64,000 nt of DNA from the NCBI GenBank assembly GCA_947247005.1, contig OX365948.1, forward strand, positions 34,910,601-34,974,600, given 5' to 3'. Every line of letters begins with the position of its first letter. Positions within the stretch are counted from its first letter, which is position 1. The notes beneath the pieces are model-generated. The model saw only the letters and a program-made list of their open reading frames with translations. It was not told the DNA's origin and searched no databases. A program made the position numbers and the translations under genes. The stretch is from Spisula solida. Taxonomy: Eukaryota > Mollusca > Bivalvia > Venerida > Mactridae. Positions 1 to 10,139 of the stretch are shown here, piece by piece.

Positions 1-199
1 ATGCTCCAGGTTACATTTACACATATACTAGTACATTAACTGGTGCCGATTACTGGAAATATCCATAGATAAACATCATATATGTAGCCCCGAGAGTTAG
101 AATGTATACAGTGATACTATTCATACAGGTGCTTGTTGTGGTGGGAGGGGGGGGGGGCTTTCATACATTATAATATCCATAGTTAGGAGATAACACATC

Positions 200-346
200 A
201 CCCTGGGGTGGTATTGATCTTACTTGACTTAAGGATGATGACAACCAATCAGATCAAACCATATTAAACTCTTGGTAAGTAACAAATATGATTGGTTATC
301 CTTATTCTCCATATAGATAAGATCAATATTGAATACCAACCCTGGT
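200..346. mobile_element. Foldback MITE
   Basis: Ends are inverted imperfect repeats: ACCCTGGGGTGGTATT then GATCTTA on the left, and the complement of ACCAGGGTTGGTATT...GATCTTAT on the right. The inner halves also pair (ACCAATCA with TGATTGGT-like sequence). No coding capacity. It resembles short hairpin MITEs common in molluscs. Confidence 0.6.
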
Positions 347-1024
347 GTTCAAATGTATAGTGATACAGTGCAAGGAGGATTTATTTAACTGAAATCCTGT
401 TGTAAACGGCATAGTAAAACTCCCAACACATGGAATGTATATAATAATATAGCTGTTGTATCATTTATTTTTTGGCAAGAAACAACCATCATATTTCGAG
501 CTAGCTGCAACTTTACTGTACAGATAAAAACTTTTGGACTAATCGGTAGCAACATGTTAATGTATCATATTTTTTGGTAATATTTATACACATCAAAATG
601 TAGGCAGAAAATAGGAAAAGTTCAGGCTGTATTTTTGTATCTGTCCCATCTATAAATCTAAATAGGACTAAATAGATCACAGCTAATGGCCCAAAATTTT
701 AACCATGATTTGTCTTTTAAGTAACAACTTTAACAAGTCAACATAAACATACTTGCTACACAAATAAAACATTGTCAAAGAGACATTGTACAACTCTCAG
801 CATTAATTGTCTACTGGTAACAAGACTAGAAGTTGTAACAGCAATAATGTTAGGCCGAACTTAAAATATTGTTGGTTTCCCCATCCCGATCCTAGCAGAT
901 TTAGAATGGTTAGGTAGGTAGGGTAAATATTTTTTTTTTGGAATTGTTTCAGTATGATAGTTAATGGTCTAGACATACCAATAATGAAATTTAGAATTAA
1001 CTCTAAGGTGAAAACCATCTAAAA

Positions 1025-1030
1025 TTTATT
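1025..1030 (-). promoter_or_regulatory. Candidate polyadenylation signal of the copper transporter
   Basis: AATAAA on the minus strand about 325 bp after the stop codon. Placement fits a short 3'UTR, but the region is AT-rich and chance matches are common. Confidence 0.35.
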
Positions 1031-1355
1031 GGTAAGAAAGAAGCCAGCAAACAAAAAAATAAAATTTTCACTTCCAATTTTTAATAAAAAAAATATCATT
1101 TCAATTTGGGCAATAAAATATTTTGGGTAGGGCCCTTTTTAATCGGGTAGGTGGGGGATGGGGAAACAAACAATATTTTATTTTAGGCCTTATTGAAAAA
1201 TATTGAAGCAGAATATAACTCTGTGATAATCTAGTTCTGGATGATAGGTATGTCATGCTATGTTCAGTAAAACCAATGACTAGAACTCAAGGCCTCGTAC
1301 TCTAACCTAGGCTCAGTATTGTGGATGCTAACATTACATTGTACCAAATTTGGAC

Positions 1356-1722
1356 TCAATTATCGCCATCCCCTTTAAGTTCATGTAATTCTTCCAGCCC
1401 ATCAACACTTTCAATGTCATTAGCAGCTTTCGGCCGATCCAAGGGCACTAACTCTTGTGAACAAGGATTATCATCATAGTTCATATTTTTAGCATCAATT
1501 CTTGCGACGTTATTATGACAATCCTCAGCACATGTAGGATTTGTAGGATTAAACTCTTTATGCCATGCCAGTAGGAAGTAGCCGAGTGTTATACCGAGTA
1601 TGGTTACAACAAACACCCAGACGTTATACGTCATCACAATCAACATGAGTAGATAACTGACTAGTAGCTCCGTTATATTCAGTATTGTCTGCACCACATG
1701 TTCCTTGCTTTTGATGGAATGT
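1356..1722 (-). CDS. Copper transporter exon 4 (segments 2-3, C-terminal tail, stop)
   Basis: 367 bp after a TTTTTTCAG acceptor. It encodes helices 2 and 3 with MTYN and the MxxxM and GxxxG motifs, then a 68-residue hydrophilic tail with three Cys (CAEDCH and NPCS) and the stop. The open frame continues upstream to 1790, but that part is intron. Confidence 0.93.
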
Positions 1723-4700
1723 CTGAAAAAATGAAGTATACCAGAGTAACTGCAGAAAGTGTCAATCGTGGTAACTGCTGGCAGAGTCAACCATACATTA
1801 GGTGAAATGATAGCATAGCTAATTTGGCTCTCTGGCTCTAAAGTTTTGTCGATGACAAGAACAGCTAGGCCATGTCAGGGAAGAACAGGTCCTGGCCATG
1901 TTGACATGATCTAATACATACTTTCTTTTAATTTAAGAACTTATTTTGTGCGTATGTATTGTCGAGTTTAACATTAATATTGTTGATTGAAATATTTGCA
2001 AGTATTTTGAGTACCGGTAATAGATATAAAACATACAATAGCAAACCAGGAAACATGTGTGATCATTTCTAATGAAATGATCACACATGTTTCAATGGTT
2101 GAATTTGCAAAATCCATAAAAGTCTTCATCAAGCGTGATGTGGCCTAATTATTCTACTAGAGATAACTAGATTGTTTCTATATCTGTTACCTGATTACTG
2201 ATAAATGCTGACTTAATCTCTTACCGTTACCATGGTAATTAAGTAATACTATTGATTCCTACAGCTATGTAGCAAACTGACATCTATTGTATTATAACAG
2301 TATTACAGTACAATAGTATGTGCCCTAAGCCAGGAGCAATATATTCACTTTAAACATTGTATAGTAACTCCTGGAGGCCTAATTAAATGCGTAGATAATC
2401 ATCTCCTCAGGAATTTAACATCCTCAGGTAAAGTTTATTTCTACAAATAAATCATTAAGTCTGTGAAATTTAAAAATTTATTAAAAACTAAAAGTGTTTT
2501 TGACACCAAATTGTATGTCCCACAAAGGGTTATATTAACTCCAGCAAAAATCATACATCCTAAAATTCCTGACACTATATGCGCAACTAGGCTAATGGCA
2601 TCAAATAATTGCATGAAGTTTCATTGAAATCTGACCAATGGTATGGAAAATAAGCACAGACAATGTGACTGTGTGGCATCCATCTAGGCAGACATCCAGT
2701 ACACTTATCAATATTTCCCCAACTATATGTTGGAGACAGCATTCAAGATGTCAATGTTCAGTGTGTCCTGCAATTCACATTAATTTACGCAGCTAGCTGC
2801 GCTCCTCATCGACACACGAGCCATGTGATTCACCGCATAGATTGGTAAATTAATAATGTTTTTAAAAAAATGATATATTTATCACATAAAACCCGTGATA
2901 TTCCATGTGAGAACAAATGACGGAACAATGTTCTCCAACACGTATGATAACAAATGCGTGACGTCATCAACTTTTCGGCGCGAAAACGTAACGTCGCTGG
3001 CTTAAATACAGGGTGTCCAAAAAGAAAGTATACAGTTTCAGTGTCTATTTATCAAACCTTTTCATTCTGCTATTGCAAAGAAAATTTGCACATGTGTAGA
3101 CAAAAGATGTAAGTTTTTTTCTGTCCAGTTTTAAGATTATAACTTGGATAATTTTTAGAAAAACATAAATTTATGAAAATTCCCTTAATTTGCCCGTGAC
3201 GTCAATTCAGTAGTTTATGACGTTCTCAAGACGTCCACCCTTACGTTTCAATTCTTCAACTTGTTCTTTTAAACATTTGCAAATGCGTCTTAACTGATCG
3301 TTTTACCTTCTATTTTGATGTTCCTCATTAGCATAGATGTGTCTGTTAGCTTTGTGCTGTACACTAGCAATTTCACATAGCCCCACAAAAAGAAGTCGCA
3401 ATGATTTAGATCATAGCAGGCCATGTCATATAACAGTGGTTTTTCCTGGAAATTACTTTGATACCAACTGTTTCAAGTCATTCATCCAACCCCTTATGTA
3501 CAATGAGTGGCCCTGGCACATCTTCATGAGCTATGCATCATTCAAAACAATAAATCAGCTGCTGTATTTAGGAATAAGCTTGTTTAACAAAGACAAAAAC
3601 GAGTTCAGTTTATGTCTTTCTATTGTGCTATCTGAATCGCTAGAGTACAATCTAAAGCCAACAGACACATATATGCTCCAGAGGAATTTCACATGAGAAG
3701 GTTAGAACATCATTTAAGACACATGAGCAATTGTAATCAATAGTTTCAAAGAACGATTTCAAGAAGGGAAACATCAGAAGGCGGTAGACATCCTGAAAAC
3801 ATCGTTAATTACTTCAAAATGACGTCACGGACAAAATAAGGTAATTTTAGAAAATTGAGATTATTCTTAAAACTATCCGAGTTATAATCTTAAAATTGGT
3901 CACAGAAAAAACTTATATCTTTTGTTGATAAATGTGCAAATTTTCATTGCGATATCAGAATGTTGGGATTTGATAAATATACACTGAAACTGTATACTTT
4001 CTTTTTGGACACCCTGTACGTTCTTATTGACGTTGTATTGACTTGGTAACTATGGTAATCTGATAAAAACAATCCGTCATTCGTTGTCTTTGAGATCAAC
4101 ATTTCTTAAACTCGTCACGAAAACAAATTATTAAGCTCGCCAAAGGCTCGCTTAATAACCTGTGTTTTCTAGACTCGTTTAAGAAATGTTAATTTCCAAA
4201 GACAACGAATGACGGATCCTATATTTCTTCTTTCAAGAAAAATTTGAATGATTATGATTTTATAACAACCTGAACGTTTTTCTTTTCAAAAACGGCCTCT
4301 GTAACTTTTTTTCGCAAATAGAATGTTGAATAACATACCTTTTTCCTCTGTAATGAACATGTAAATACTGCCGGAACCATTTTGTACCCTGGTATCCTAT
4401 GGCAAGAACAAATGTACACAAACAAGCCAGGAATATATCTGAAACATAGAATGATGATTACTAACTTTATAATAGTATTTATGGTTTCTCATTTTGGCAT
4501 GTAATAAAGAAAAACAAAAGTACTCACATGTATGTTGTTAAACATGTATTCATATACAGGTAATTACAAAAAGAATGAATCCTGAAAAAAACTTGTAATG
4601 GAATATTGCACATTGACTGTATTACTCACAGATCAGCTCAAAGTTTGCCTTGAGTAGAATTTCTAAATGCCTTTAGAAATCATGGCTGTTTTAAATATGA

Positions 4701-7700
4701 ATTATATGAATTGACTTAAATAGTAAATGAAATCACAAAATGATGATGTCTCCCATTTAAGCTTACTTGTTTTATATTAATCTTTGACTCGATAGAGACA
4801 CTTAATGCATTATCCTAGAACCCCTCTATGTTTCCTGCTCCCATCTTAATAATAGATTATACAGAATCATATTGACTCTTTTACCGGATTTCGTGTATCA
4901 ATCAACAATTACTTTGTATTGACTAGTACAGAGATTGACAAATAAAAATATAATTAGTGAAACACACGGAAAAGACGGGTCGGGTTTCAAGTGTGATTTA
5001 TTGATCCAACATGTTTCGGCTATTCCATAGCCTTCATCAGGGATAAAATAAATATACAAAATATTTTTCCTAAGTAAAAAGTTGCAGTATTGTTTTGGTC
5101 ACGTGGTCAATCTATTTTTAGATTGTTTGTATTATTGTTGTCATGGTTGTATTGAATGAAAAGATATAGAATAAAATGTAATTAAAAATGAAATGTCTTA
5201 CTTATTTATACTTGTTCAATGTCAAAAATTCCATATATGGAGTATATATATATGTCTTCCTGTGATCTTCACAGATCTATACCATAGATCTACTCATTAA
5301 ACAACAAACACTTTATAACTTATTATATAGTATAATTGTAATAAGCACTTGGGCAAGCTAGCTTACTTTCTATTATCAATACATTCATCATTCTATCAGC
5401 AACAGATCATCTCATAAATATGCATACACATTAATATACCAACATCATCTCATATACATAAAGTACATGTAACAAATTTATAGCACATAACACGCATCTT
5501 TCCCCATTTTTATGAACTAAAAATTATACGTCTTGTAAGCTCTAAGTGCCCAAAGCTGAATGACCACATACCTTCAATCACTGCGCACGACAACTCGTGC
5601 GCTATGGTTACCAACATAACAAGTCCTGATTCGTGCAATCAGAAGATCTTAACCAATCACAGGAAAGCATTTTCCATCTTATGCGCTTCGCTTAACCGAC
5701 AGAAAATAAATTTTATCTCTTGTGATAAAATCTTCTTGTTCATCTTGGCAGAATGAGGGATTGGAGAGAGTGGTGTCGGAGCTATCATCTCCGATAGTAT
5801 TTCTTCCGTCGGTTTCAGTTTATTTTTTATTTTTTTTTATTTTTATAGTACAGAGATTGTGAACTGTGTCTACGTTTTATGTTGACCCAGTCACTCTTGA
5901 CTATTACGTGACTGGTACCCCTAGAAAAAGTGATGTCAATACCTTATTTATGTACTTACTTCCCTTTGTGTCGAGTATCCAGTTTTCAAATAACGCAGTA
6001 GCATTTAACCCTGTATTGAAGAACGCTTGATGGTACTGAAACAGTTTAAAATACAGTCATGTGATCAGTTTTGTACATAACTGTATATGGGGATGTTAGC
6101 CATCAGACCATCATAAATTTAGTGCAAGATGACAAACACATGAATTCAACAAAATGAGTATATCAGTCTCTGTTCTTATTTGTTAACAATTATTAATTGG
6201 CCATCATTTGGTTGTTAAGGAAAACCTGTAACATATTTCTGTAATGAGCTTACTTAAGATAATGAGAACATTTGAAGTACTCAGTGCACTGAACATTGAC
6301 CTCTGTTATCAAAATTATACAGTTATTGTTCAACTCATACTTTTTGTTTTCAACATGCACTAAAATGTATCCCTATCTAGTCCTCAACATTGATAAACTT
6401 GACCAAAAGGTAAACTTGCATGATTCAAGTAAGTTTGTGCTTAAATTATGATATAACTGTAAATGTATGTTTTTAAAGGGGTTGACTCATCTTGGCTCTT
6501 AATCTGCTGTCTCTTCACTTCACATTAATGTACAAACATAATAATAAAACACTCAAGTAACAAAATATAATTCATAAATGTCAGTTTCGAAACTGATGTG
6601 TGCACTGTACTTGGGCTGAAGTAAACAATATAATGTCATTTTGTCAAGACAGGAAGATTTTAAATCTGTCAAATATGAAGTTTAAATGTTATACAATGAA
6701 TTCATACTGGAAAACATTTTGAGTCTGAGCTACCAAAAAAGTCTATACATGTAATTAATAGGCTGGTTTTATTTCCACTAAATATGTCTTAAAATAGTTT
6801 ATTTGTTTTCATCTCATTTTCTGTTGGTTTTGAACAATTGTCTGTCATTAACAGCTGTCTTAAATTAGATTTATCAAGGGAAGAGTCAACACAGGATTGA
6901 TGTGTGAGTTACTGTACTGCAAGAGAATGTCTCTTTTACTGAACTACACCACAAACAATGCAATAGTTTTTCAACCTGAGTTTTGATTAATCACCAGTTC
7001 TGGTTAATAATTACTTCCATTTTCCACAATGCAACAATAAGAACAAAATAATATTTTGATATAAAGGCAAAACTCTAAAGTCTAAGATCAAGGAATAATT
7101 TTATAAAGTTTTAGCAAGAAAGCTATTGTTTCAGAGCCATAAATACCCTAACTGGTTGAAAAAAAACCTACTGGTTGAATCACAGGCCCTCGATGCGATT
7201 TTATGTAGATAGAGTAATATTTATTTTCCGGACCATAAAATCGCATCGAGGGCCTGTGGGTTGAATGACTCGAGTACTTTAATGTCGTTATGGAAATTGA
7301 AGGCTTTATTATTTTCAAATTAACTTTTAAATATGGAAAGCTCGAAAGAAATGCTATGACAATGTTTTAAAAATGTATAGTCCTTATAAATTTTATAATT
7401 TTGCACAATTTTACTTGGCAATTTTCTACTGGGAAGAAAAGCTGATAAGCGTCTGGCTTAACCAGTTGTCATAAGAAATATAATCATACTGGTATCGGAC
7501 CAGTAGCCGAAGAGTCGATGTTATGGCAGGTTATTTGTTGACTAACTTATATTAAATCACGTTTAAAGCATCAATTTACCAGTAAAAACATTTCTCGGTA
7601 CTTGGCGACTGCTGTTACCTCTGCAAATGGCGCAAATAATAAAAGGGACGTAACTCGGACGATTCTACAGGGGTAACTAACTTCCAATATGCAGTTCGTC

Positions 7701-8629
7701 ACGTGGTCACGTTTGCATAGACGCTCACGTCTTCTCGATTATATTAAATGTTAATGCTATAAGAATTTTTAAGGTACTGTCTGAATTCATCATTTGTATA
7801 TACATTTTGTCTTTTACATGAATATGACCCATGAAGACCACAGAATTATAAAACATTAGAAATCTGGCTACATCGGTGACTTTTAGTAGTACAAACACTG
7901 TATTAATTACTCTATAGGTTTATATATCTATTCTCTACTGCGACAAAATAGGTACTAAATCGATAGTTTGAGAAAACAAGAACAAACTGTCTGAAAACTA
8001 CTTTTTACTTATGGAAAAACAAGCTTTTTCAACTTCAGTTTGGTCAACATGACCGTTTCCGATTTTCATGAAAATAGGCTCAAAAGAAGTGATGCAGATT
8101 TCAAAAATGCAAATAGTCTTTTAATGTCGTTTTACGACCTTCTCATTCCAAGCCGGCGAATTGTAAGTTCAATGAAGATGTGCTGGTCGCCTGAATTATG
8201 CAGCCACTTGTTTTAGTATACCGTATACATATGCAGACATGCTTTTCCATTTTTTAAAGAATGGATGCAATTTCAGACACATACTGTATACCAAATGGTC
8301 ATGTATATTGACCGAAAACCATTGGGTGTACCCAAATTAAGGAACAAACTTGGATTACATTAAAATACGCGTAATCTCTGATTGAATTGGGGAGTACATG
8401 TGGTCCCTACTGTTTAATATAGGGGTTATACATGACATATTACCTGATTACACTTATTCCCTGTAACAGTTTTAAAAGTACTTACATGCGCATCGTGAAC
8501 GTGTGAATGATGTTGATGTTCATGTAATGGTACATCTGTGACAGGATGCATGTGATGCACGTGCTCAGTGTGATCCACGTGTTGTTTGTGCTCGTCATGC
8601 ACGTGATCCATATGTGCAGAATGATCCAT
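1356..8629 (-). CDS. SLC31A1-like: CTR1/SLC31-type high-affinity copper transporter, 4 coding exons
   Basis: The gene joins 8629-8486, 5960-6035, 4339-4438 and 1356-1722 (all minus strand). All three introns are GT-AG with matching phases (0, 1, 2), giving 228 residues and a TGA stop. Residues 1-48 are an extracellular metal-binding tail with 18 His and 3 Met. A possible N-glycosylation site is N59 (NAT). Membrane segment 1 is about 75-90, followed by GTKWFR. Segments 2 and 3 lie at about 120-139 and 141-160. They carry the two CTR signatures: MxxxM (M133, M137), which lines the Cu(I) pore, and GxxxG (G150, G154), which packs the trimer. The tail 161-228 is acidic and lacks the terminal HCH of vertebrate CTR1. 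The family imports Cu(I) at the plasma membrane as a homotrimer. Length is slightly above the usual 190 or so residues. The start ATG has a good context (GTGATGG). No lesion is seen. A paralogue such as CTR2 is possible, but the long His-rich tail favours CTR1. Confidence 0.93.
2050..2093. repeat. Perfect 20-bp hairpin with 4-nt loop
   Basis: GAAACATGTGTGATCATTTC, loop TAAT, then the exact reverse complement. It lies in intron 3 of the copper transporter. No flanking duplication was seen. Confidence 0.85.
3009..4016 (-). mobile_element. Decayed Tc1/mariner element with transposase remnant
   Basis: Terminal inverted repeats begin CAGGGTGTCCAAAAAGAAAG and extend imperfectly for nearly 200 bp. 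TA dinucleotides flank both ends (3007-3008, 4017-4018), as expected for this superfamily. Around 3360-3440 the minus strand encodes a transposase catalytic remnant (TWPA, then after a frameshift DLNHCDFFLWGYVK and VYST). In the mariner/Tc1 family this block, normally SPDLxPxDFFLWG, carries a catalytic Asp. The frame is broken. The plus-strand open frame 3337-3696 is a shadow of it. It lies in intron 3 of the copper transporter. Confidence 0.8.
4074..4215. mobile_element. Foldback element with nested arms
   Basis: Arms CCGTCATTCGTTGTCTTT and its complement are 142 bp apart end to end. Inside, AACATTTCTTAAAC, AAAACA and ATTAAG each have mirrored partners around a CTCGCC...GGCTCG centre. It lies in intron 3, about 125 bp from exon 3. 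Confidence 0.75.
4339..4438 (-). CDS. Copper transporter exon 3 (membrane segment 1)
   Basis: 100 bp bounded by TTTCAG and GTATGT. It encodes IFLACLCTFVLAIGYQGTKW followed by FRQYLHVHYRGKR. This is the first membrane helix plus the basic cytosolic loop; the YQGTKWFR pattern corresponds to the family Y-E-x-L-K-x-x-R. It joins exon 4 in phase 2 through an Arg codon. Confidence 0.92.
4938..5845. mobile_element. 0.9-kb insertion with 14-bp target-site duplication carrying a hammerhead-like motif
   Basis: The direct repeat TAGTACAGAGATTG occurs exactly at 4924-4937 and 5846-5859. The segment between ends in a T-rich stretch (5820-5845) and contains the hammerhead-like motif near its other end. 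Variable-length target duplications and hammerhead motifs are both known from Penelope-like elements. No reverse transcriptase was found here, so this would be a truncated or non-autonomous copy. It lies in intron 2 of the copper transporter. Confidence 0.65.
5004..5044 (-). ncRNA. Hammerhead ribozyme-like motif (minimal type I, PLE-associated form)
   Basis: Read on the minus strand: stem I half ATCC, core CTGATGA, one A, stem II GGCTAT-GGA-ATAGCC (6 perfect pairs), core GAAA, then C-AT-GTT (a two-pair stem III, cleavage expected after the last T), and stem I half GGAT. An outer AT-rich helix (TTTATT with AATAAA) may extend stem I. Hammerheads with almost no stem III are known from Penelope-like elements and act mainly as dimers. 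The extra A between CTGATGA and stem II departs from the textbook core. It is on the sense strand of the copper-transporter intron. Activity is unproven. Confidence 0.6.
5960..6035 (-). CDS. Copper transporter exon 2
   Basis: 76 bp bounded by TTTCAG and GTAAGT. It encodes YHQAFF...ALFENWILDTKG, the juxtamembrane stretch before membrane segment 1 (family pattern: aromatic-rich, then LF..W). It joins exon 1 in phase 0 and exon 3 in phase 1. It is too short to stand out as an ORF. Confidence 0.9.
7181..7258. mobile_element. 78-bp hAT-type miniature element with 8-bp target duplication
   Basis: 25-bp perfect arms (CACAGGCCCTCGATGCGATT onward) flank a 28-bp centre. GGTTGAAT is duplicated immediately outside both ends (7173-7180 and 7259-7266). 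An 8-bp duplication is the mark of hAT insertions. Lies in intron 1 of the copper transporter. Confidence 0.75.
7970..8115 (+). repeat. Dispersed repeat, uninterrupted copy
   Basis: The stretch from CTGTCTGAAAACTAC through GAAAAACAAGCTTTTTCAAC to CAGATTTCAAAAATGC recurs at 48610-48653 plus 49271-49370, where it is split by a 0.6-kb insertion. This copy gives the empty site. It lies in intron 1 of the copper transporter. Confidence 0.65.
8486..8629 (-). CDS. Copper transporter exon 1 (His-rich N-terminus)
   Basis: 144 bp encoding 48 residues, starting MDHSAHMDHVHDEH and ending at VHDAH in phase 0 before a GTAAGT donor. The frame stays open upstream of the ATG only as far as a TTG. A CAG acceptor sits 10 bp upstream of the ATG (exon would begin at 8639), so a short 5'UTR intron is plausible and the promoter may lie further right. 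The ATG at 8629-8627 is chosen because of its Kozak context and because the His/Met pattern begins at once. Confidence 0.9.
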
Positions 8630-9565
8630 CACAGCCCTCCTGAATTTATCACAGTCCAAATAATCCAGTTACTTTAACAACTCTTTGAAACGATCTTCAA
8701 TCCTTATAATCGTTTCAAAATCGTGTTTCAACTGTTGCATTCGTGATACAACACGGTTAAGATAAGTGTATTGTTTAATCATATAGAGCTTTCATTTCAC
8801 TGACTTCATGCAGTAATTGAAGTAAACGCATTCATCTGTTACTCGTGGTTAACGCTTTGACGAGAAACAAAGGGTTCACAATAAGAGAGGATGTCTTTTT
8901 ATAGCTGAAACGAAAAGTGATTTAAATCATATGTCGGCATTAATGCTTTCCTTCCGCATAATTATATACGAGGTTCAGTCAAAAATAACTGACAGTTGTT
9001 AATCAAATTCTTCAAAATGTATGTGCAGTTGTATTTTCTATTCTATTTTCCGCTCTATCTTTTTTTAAACAACTTGGGACAAATGTTCATCATGATGAGG
9101 TGTAGAGCCCATCATTGAACGATGGCGTACGCCCCCCATAAAATGTCCCAAGCATGGGAAATTTATCTTTTGTTCCAGGTGAAAAGCTATAAAATGCATT
9201 TTTTCGTGTTCACTTCGACGTTCGCTCGCAAAATAACTTCTGATACACGCTGTTCAAATAAACAATATTCTTCTAGCTCTATAAACAACAAATCCGGAAT
9301 CGCCCCCTGAACAAGTTTGACCCGGATCGGTCAAAGGCCAAGGTCGCAGTTCAAGGTCAAACACATTTTGACTGTATTTCGCAAGTATAAAATTGAATAA
9401 CATCGTCAATATTCATCACTAGACAGTTAGTACGTCCACTTGACCTAGGTGATCAATATTATCATCGATTCCATATTAACAGGCATGTATTGTAATTAGG
9501 AACCTGAATAGAGCGTAACATGGATAGAACTATCAAGTCATTACATATGCTCAGGACAATGGCTA

Positions 9566-10029
9566 TTTAAAATCATGCGAAATCTACTCAGAAATACATG
9601 CACCCGGTGGAATCTACTCAGAAATACATGCACCAGGCGAAATATACTCAGAAATACATGCACCAGGCGAAATCTAATCAGAAATACATGCACCGGGCGA
9701 AATATACTCAGAAATACATGCACCGGGCGAAATATACTCAGAAATACATGCACCAGGCGAAATCTAATCAGAAATACATGCACCAGGCGAAATATACTCA
9801 GAAATACATGCACCAGGCGAAATCTACTCAGAAATACATGCACCAGGCGAAATATACTCAGAAATACATGCACCAGGCGAAATCTACTCAGAAATACATG
9901 CACCAGGCGAAATCTACTCAGAAATACATGCACCAGGCGAAATATACTCAGAAATACATGCACCGGGCGGAATCTACTAAGAAATACATGCACCGGGCGG
10001 AATCTACTAAGAAATACATGCACCAGACT
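9566..10029. repeat. 30-bp minisatellite, about 15 copies
   Basis: The unit is near GAAATACATGCACCAGGCGA plus AATCTACTCA. It varies mainly at CTACTCA/ATACTCA/CTAATCA and CCAGG/CCGGG. Because 30 is a multiple of 3 and the unit lacks stops, several frames stay open on both strands. No start context, splice site or known protein supports coding. It lies about 0.9 kb upstream of the copper-transporter ATG. Confidence 0.95.
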
Positions 10030-10139
10030 GAAGCGTGGGTTGGTGTCATAAACGTCGGGTTTAGTCCGAGAATGTATATTTCAATCCGTAACTTCCAAAT
10101 AAATAGCACAGAACAAAACTTGCTGTTCAGGTAAAACTA

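Noticed and set aside
803..1018. 71-codon hydrophobic minus-strand ORF after the copper transporter
   Set aside because: It lies in the likely 3'UTR or downstream region, is AT-rich and Leu/Ile-rich by composition, and has no family pattern.
3337..3696. 119-codon plus-strand ORF
   Set aside because: It is antisense to the mariner transposase remnant, which explains it better.
9541..10134. Three long overlapping ORFs across the 30-bp minisatellite, superficially a repeat protein or CRISPR-like array
   Set aside because: Repeats are head-to-tail with no spacers, so not CRISPR. Frames stay open on both strands only because the unit is a multiple of three without stops. No start context or family match.
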